From the NCBI GenBank assembly GCA_024643755.1, contig JAHEMG010000005.1, positions 1-52,851 on the forward strand: a stretch of DNA of 52,851 nt, written 5' to 3'. Source of the DNA: Flavobacteriales bacterium. GTDB lineage: Bacteria; Bacteroidota; Bacteroidia; NS11-12g; UBA955. Positions 51,927 to 52,851 of the stretch are shown in pieces. Each line of letters starts with the position of its first letter. Position 1 is the stretch's first letter. Both the position numbers and the translations under genes were made by a program. The notes under the pieces are model-generated. The model was not told the origin of the DNA, did no database searches, and was given only the letters and a program-made list of their open reading frames with translations.

Positions 51927-52851
51927 ATGACAACGGAGAAAAAGAACAACAGCGGCCTGCCCATCGACCTCGTTTACGGTCCTACCGCTACCAATACCAC
52001 CGCTTCTGAGCAACCCGGACAGTTCCCCTACACCCGCGGCGTAAAACCCGACATGTATAGAGGTCGTCTGTGGACGATGCGACAGTATGCCGGTTTCTCT
52101 ACCGCAGAAGCATCCAACGAAAGATACCACTACCTATTAAACCAAGGTACAACCGGATTGTCTGTCGCCTTTGACCTACCCACACAAATTGGCTATGACT
52201 CAGACCACGCCATGAGCGAAGGGGAAGTTGGAAAAGTAGGCGTAGCAATAGACTCACTGGCCGATATGGAAATCCTGTTCAGAGGCATCAAACTACAAGA
52301 TGTCACCACCAGTATGACCATCAACGCCACCGCTTCAACCCTGCTTGCCATGTACGTGGCCTTGGCGAAAAAGCAAGGGGCCGACCTTACCAAAATTGGG
52401 GGAACCATTCAGAACGACATCTTGAAAGAATATGCCGCCCGGGGTACCTATATCTATCCGGTAAGACCAAGCATGCGCTTGATTACCGACATCTTTGAAT
52501 GGTGCAGCAGCGAATTGCCAAGATGGAATACCATATCTATTAGTGGATACCATATTCGCGAAGCAGGATCTACTGCCGTTCAAGAACTCGCATTCACCCT
52601 GGCAAACGGAAAAGCCTACGTGGAAGCGGCGAAGAAAAAAGGCCTCGATGTCAATGTATTCGGAAAGCGTTTGAGTTTCTTCTTCAATGCCCACAACGAT
52701 TTCTTCGAGGAAGCCGCCAAATTCAGGGCTGCCAGAAGAATTTGGGCCAACATCATGAAAGACATGGGCGCCACAAACCCCGATGCCATGATGCTCAGAT
52801 TCCACACCCAAACCGGTGGATCTACACTCACCGCCCAGCAACCCGAAAACA
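51927..52851 (+). CDS. Methylmalonyl-CoA mutase family protein, large subunit, partial (3' end beyond window)
   Basis: The first 308 residues are present and open to the window edge. They include the substrate-binding barrel with [51 protein letters not shown] and [25 protein letters not shown]. The Tyr of RQYAGF and the Arg of PSMRLI correspond to residues that mark methylmalonyl-CoA mutase as against isobutyryl-CoA mutase, which has Phe and Gln. The opening [16 protein letters not shown] form is, however, also used by other acyl-CoA mutases. The B12-binding domain, if fused, lies outside the window. It would link propionate or branched-chain breakdown to succinyl-CoA. Confidence 0.92.
   Translation, partial: MTTEKKNNSGLPIDLVYGPTATNTTASEQPGQFPYTRGVKPDMYRGRLWTMRQYAGFSTAEASNERYHYLLNQGTTGLSVAFDLPTQIGYDSDHAMSEGEVGKVGVAIDSLADMEILFRGIKLQDVTTSMTINATASTLLAMYVALAKKQGADLTKIGGTIQNDILKEYAARGTYIYPVRPSMRLITDIFEWCSSELPRWNTISISGYHIREAGSTAVQELAFTLANGKAYVEAAKKKGLDVNVFGKRLSFFFNAHNDFFEEAAKFRAARRIWANIMKDMGATNPDAMMLRFHTQTGGSTLTAQQPEN

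Overview
The window is a chromosomal segment of a member of the phylum Bacteroidota, probably an aerobic or microaerobic, non-Bacteroidales lineage. The evidence is the CcoN-CcoO fusion with a one-haem CcoP, the BatA / dihydroorotase-like / DUF4199 gene cluster, a serine palmitoyltransferase-like enzyme, TonB-dependent uptake, and repeated TAnnTTTG -7 promoter elements with few Shine-Dalgarno sequences. There is no transposase, integrase cassette, phage gene or CRISPR array. The segment looks like core genome.

Layout. (1) 1-12252, minus strand: a cytochrome cbb3 oxidase cluster. Read in transcription order it is DUF6787 protein, Mrp/ApbC, NifU-like protein, an unknown membrane protein, ccoI, ccoS, ccoNO, ccoQ, ccoP, ccoG, ccoH, a TauE/SafE-like membrane protein, and a Crp/Fnr regulator cut by the window edge. 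Two sites of the form TGAT-N4-ATCA lie before ccoI and before ccoS, which suggests that the Fnr-like protein controls the cluster according to oxygen. ccoQ (4552-4725) and ccoS (6924-7094) are small genes that are easily missed. (2) 12338-16820, plus strand: an RsmI-like methyltransferase, an alpha-oxoamine synthase (probable serine palmitoyltransferase), a helix-hairpin-helix protein whose gene contains two strong DNA hairpins, an acyl-CoA dehydrogenase and rpsU. (3) 16846-26160, minus strand: xerC/D, a RidA-like protein and a WD40 protein; then a tightly packed run of deoxynucleoside kinase, BatA-like protein, dihydroorotase-like protein without its metal ligands, DUF4199 protein, TrmH-type methyltransferase and saccharopine dehydrogenase-like protein. 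(4) 26331-28085: an ABC exporter.

(5) 28227-41135, minus strand: the transcription/translation superoperon tRNA-Thr(UGU), tRNA-Tyr, tRNA-Gly, tRNA-Thr(GGU), tuf, tRNA-Trp, secE, nusG, rplK, rplA, rplJ, rplL, rpoB, rpoC. A promoter with TTG-N19-TATTTTTG stands at its head, attenuator-like hairpins follow tuf and rplL, and a 13-bp perfect stem terminator follows rpoC. rpoB appears to start with TTG.

(6) 41252-52851: a DUF4340-like protein, a TerB/DnaJ protein, an EamA transporter, a small unknown protein, a TonB-dependent receptor with a His-rich tail paired with a lipoprotein (probable metal uptake), gcvT, a DUF6263-like secreted protein, a MacB-like permease, an A-type Fe-S carrier, a small membrane protein, and the 5' part of a methylmalonyl-CoA mutase gene that runs off the window.

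No stretch longer than 300 bases lacks a gene. Family assignments come from reading the translated sequences. No database search was possible.
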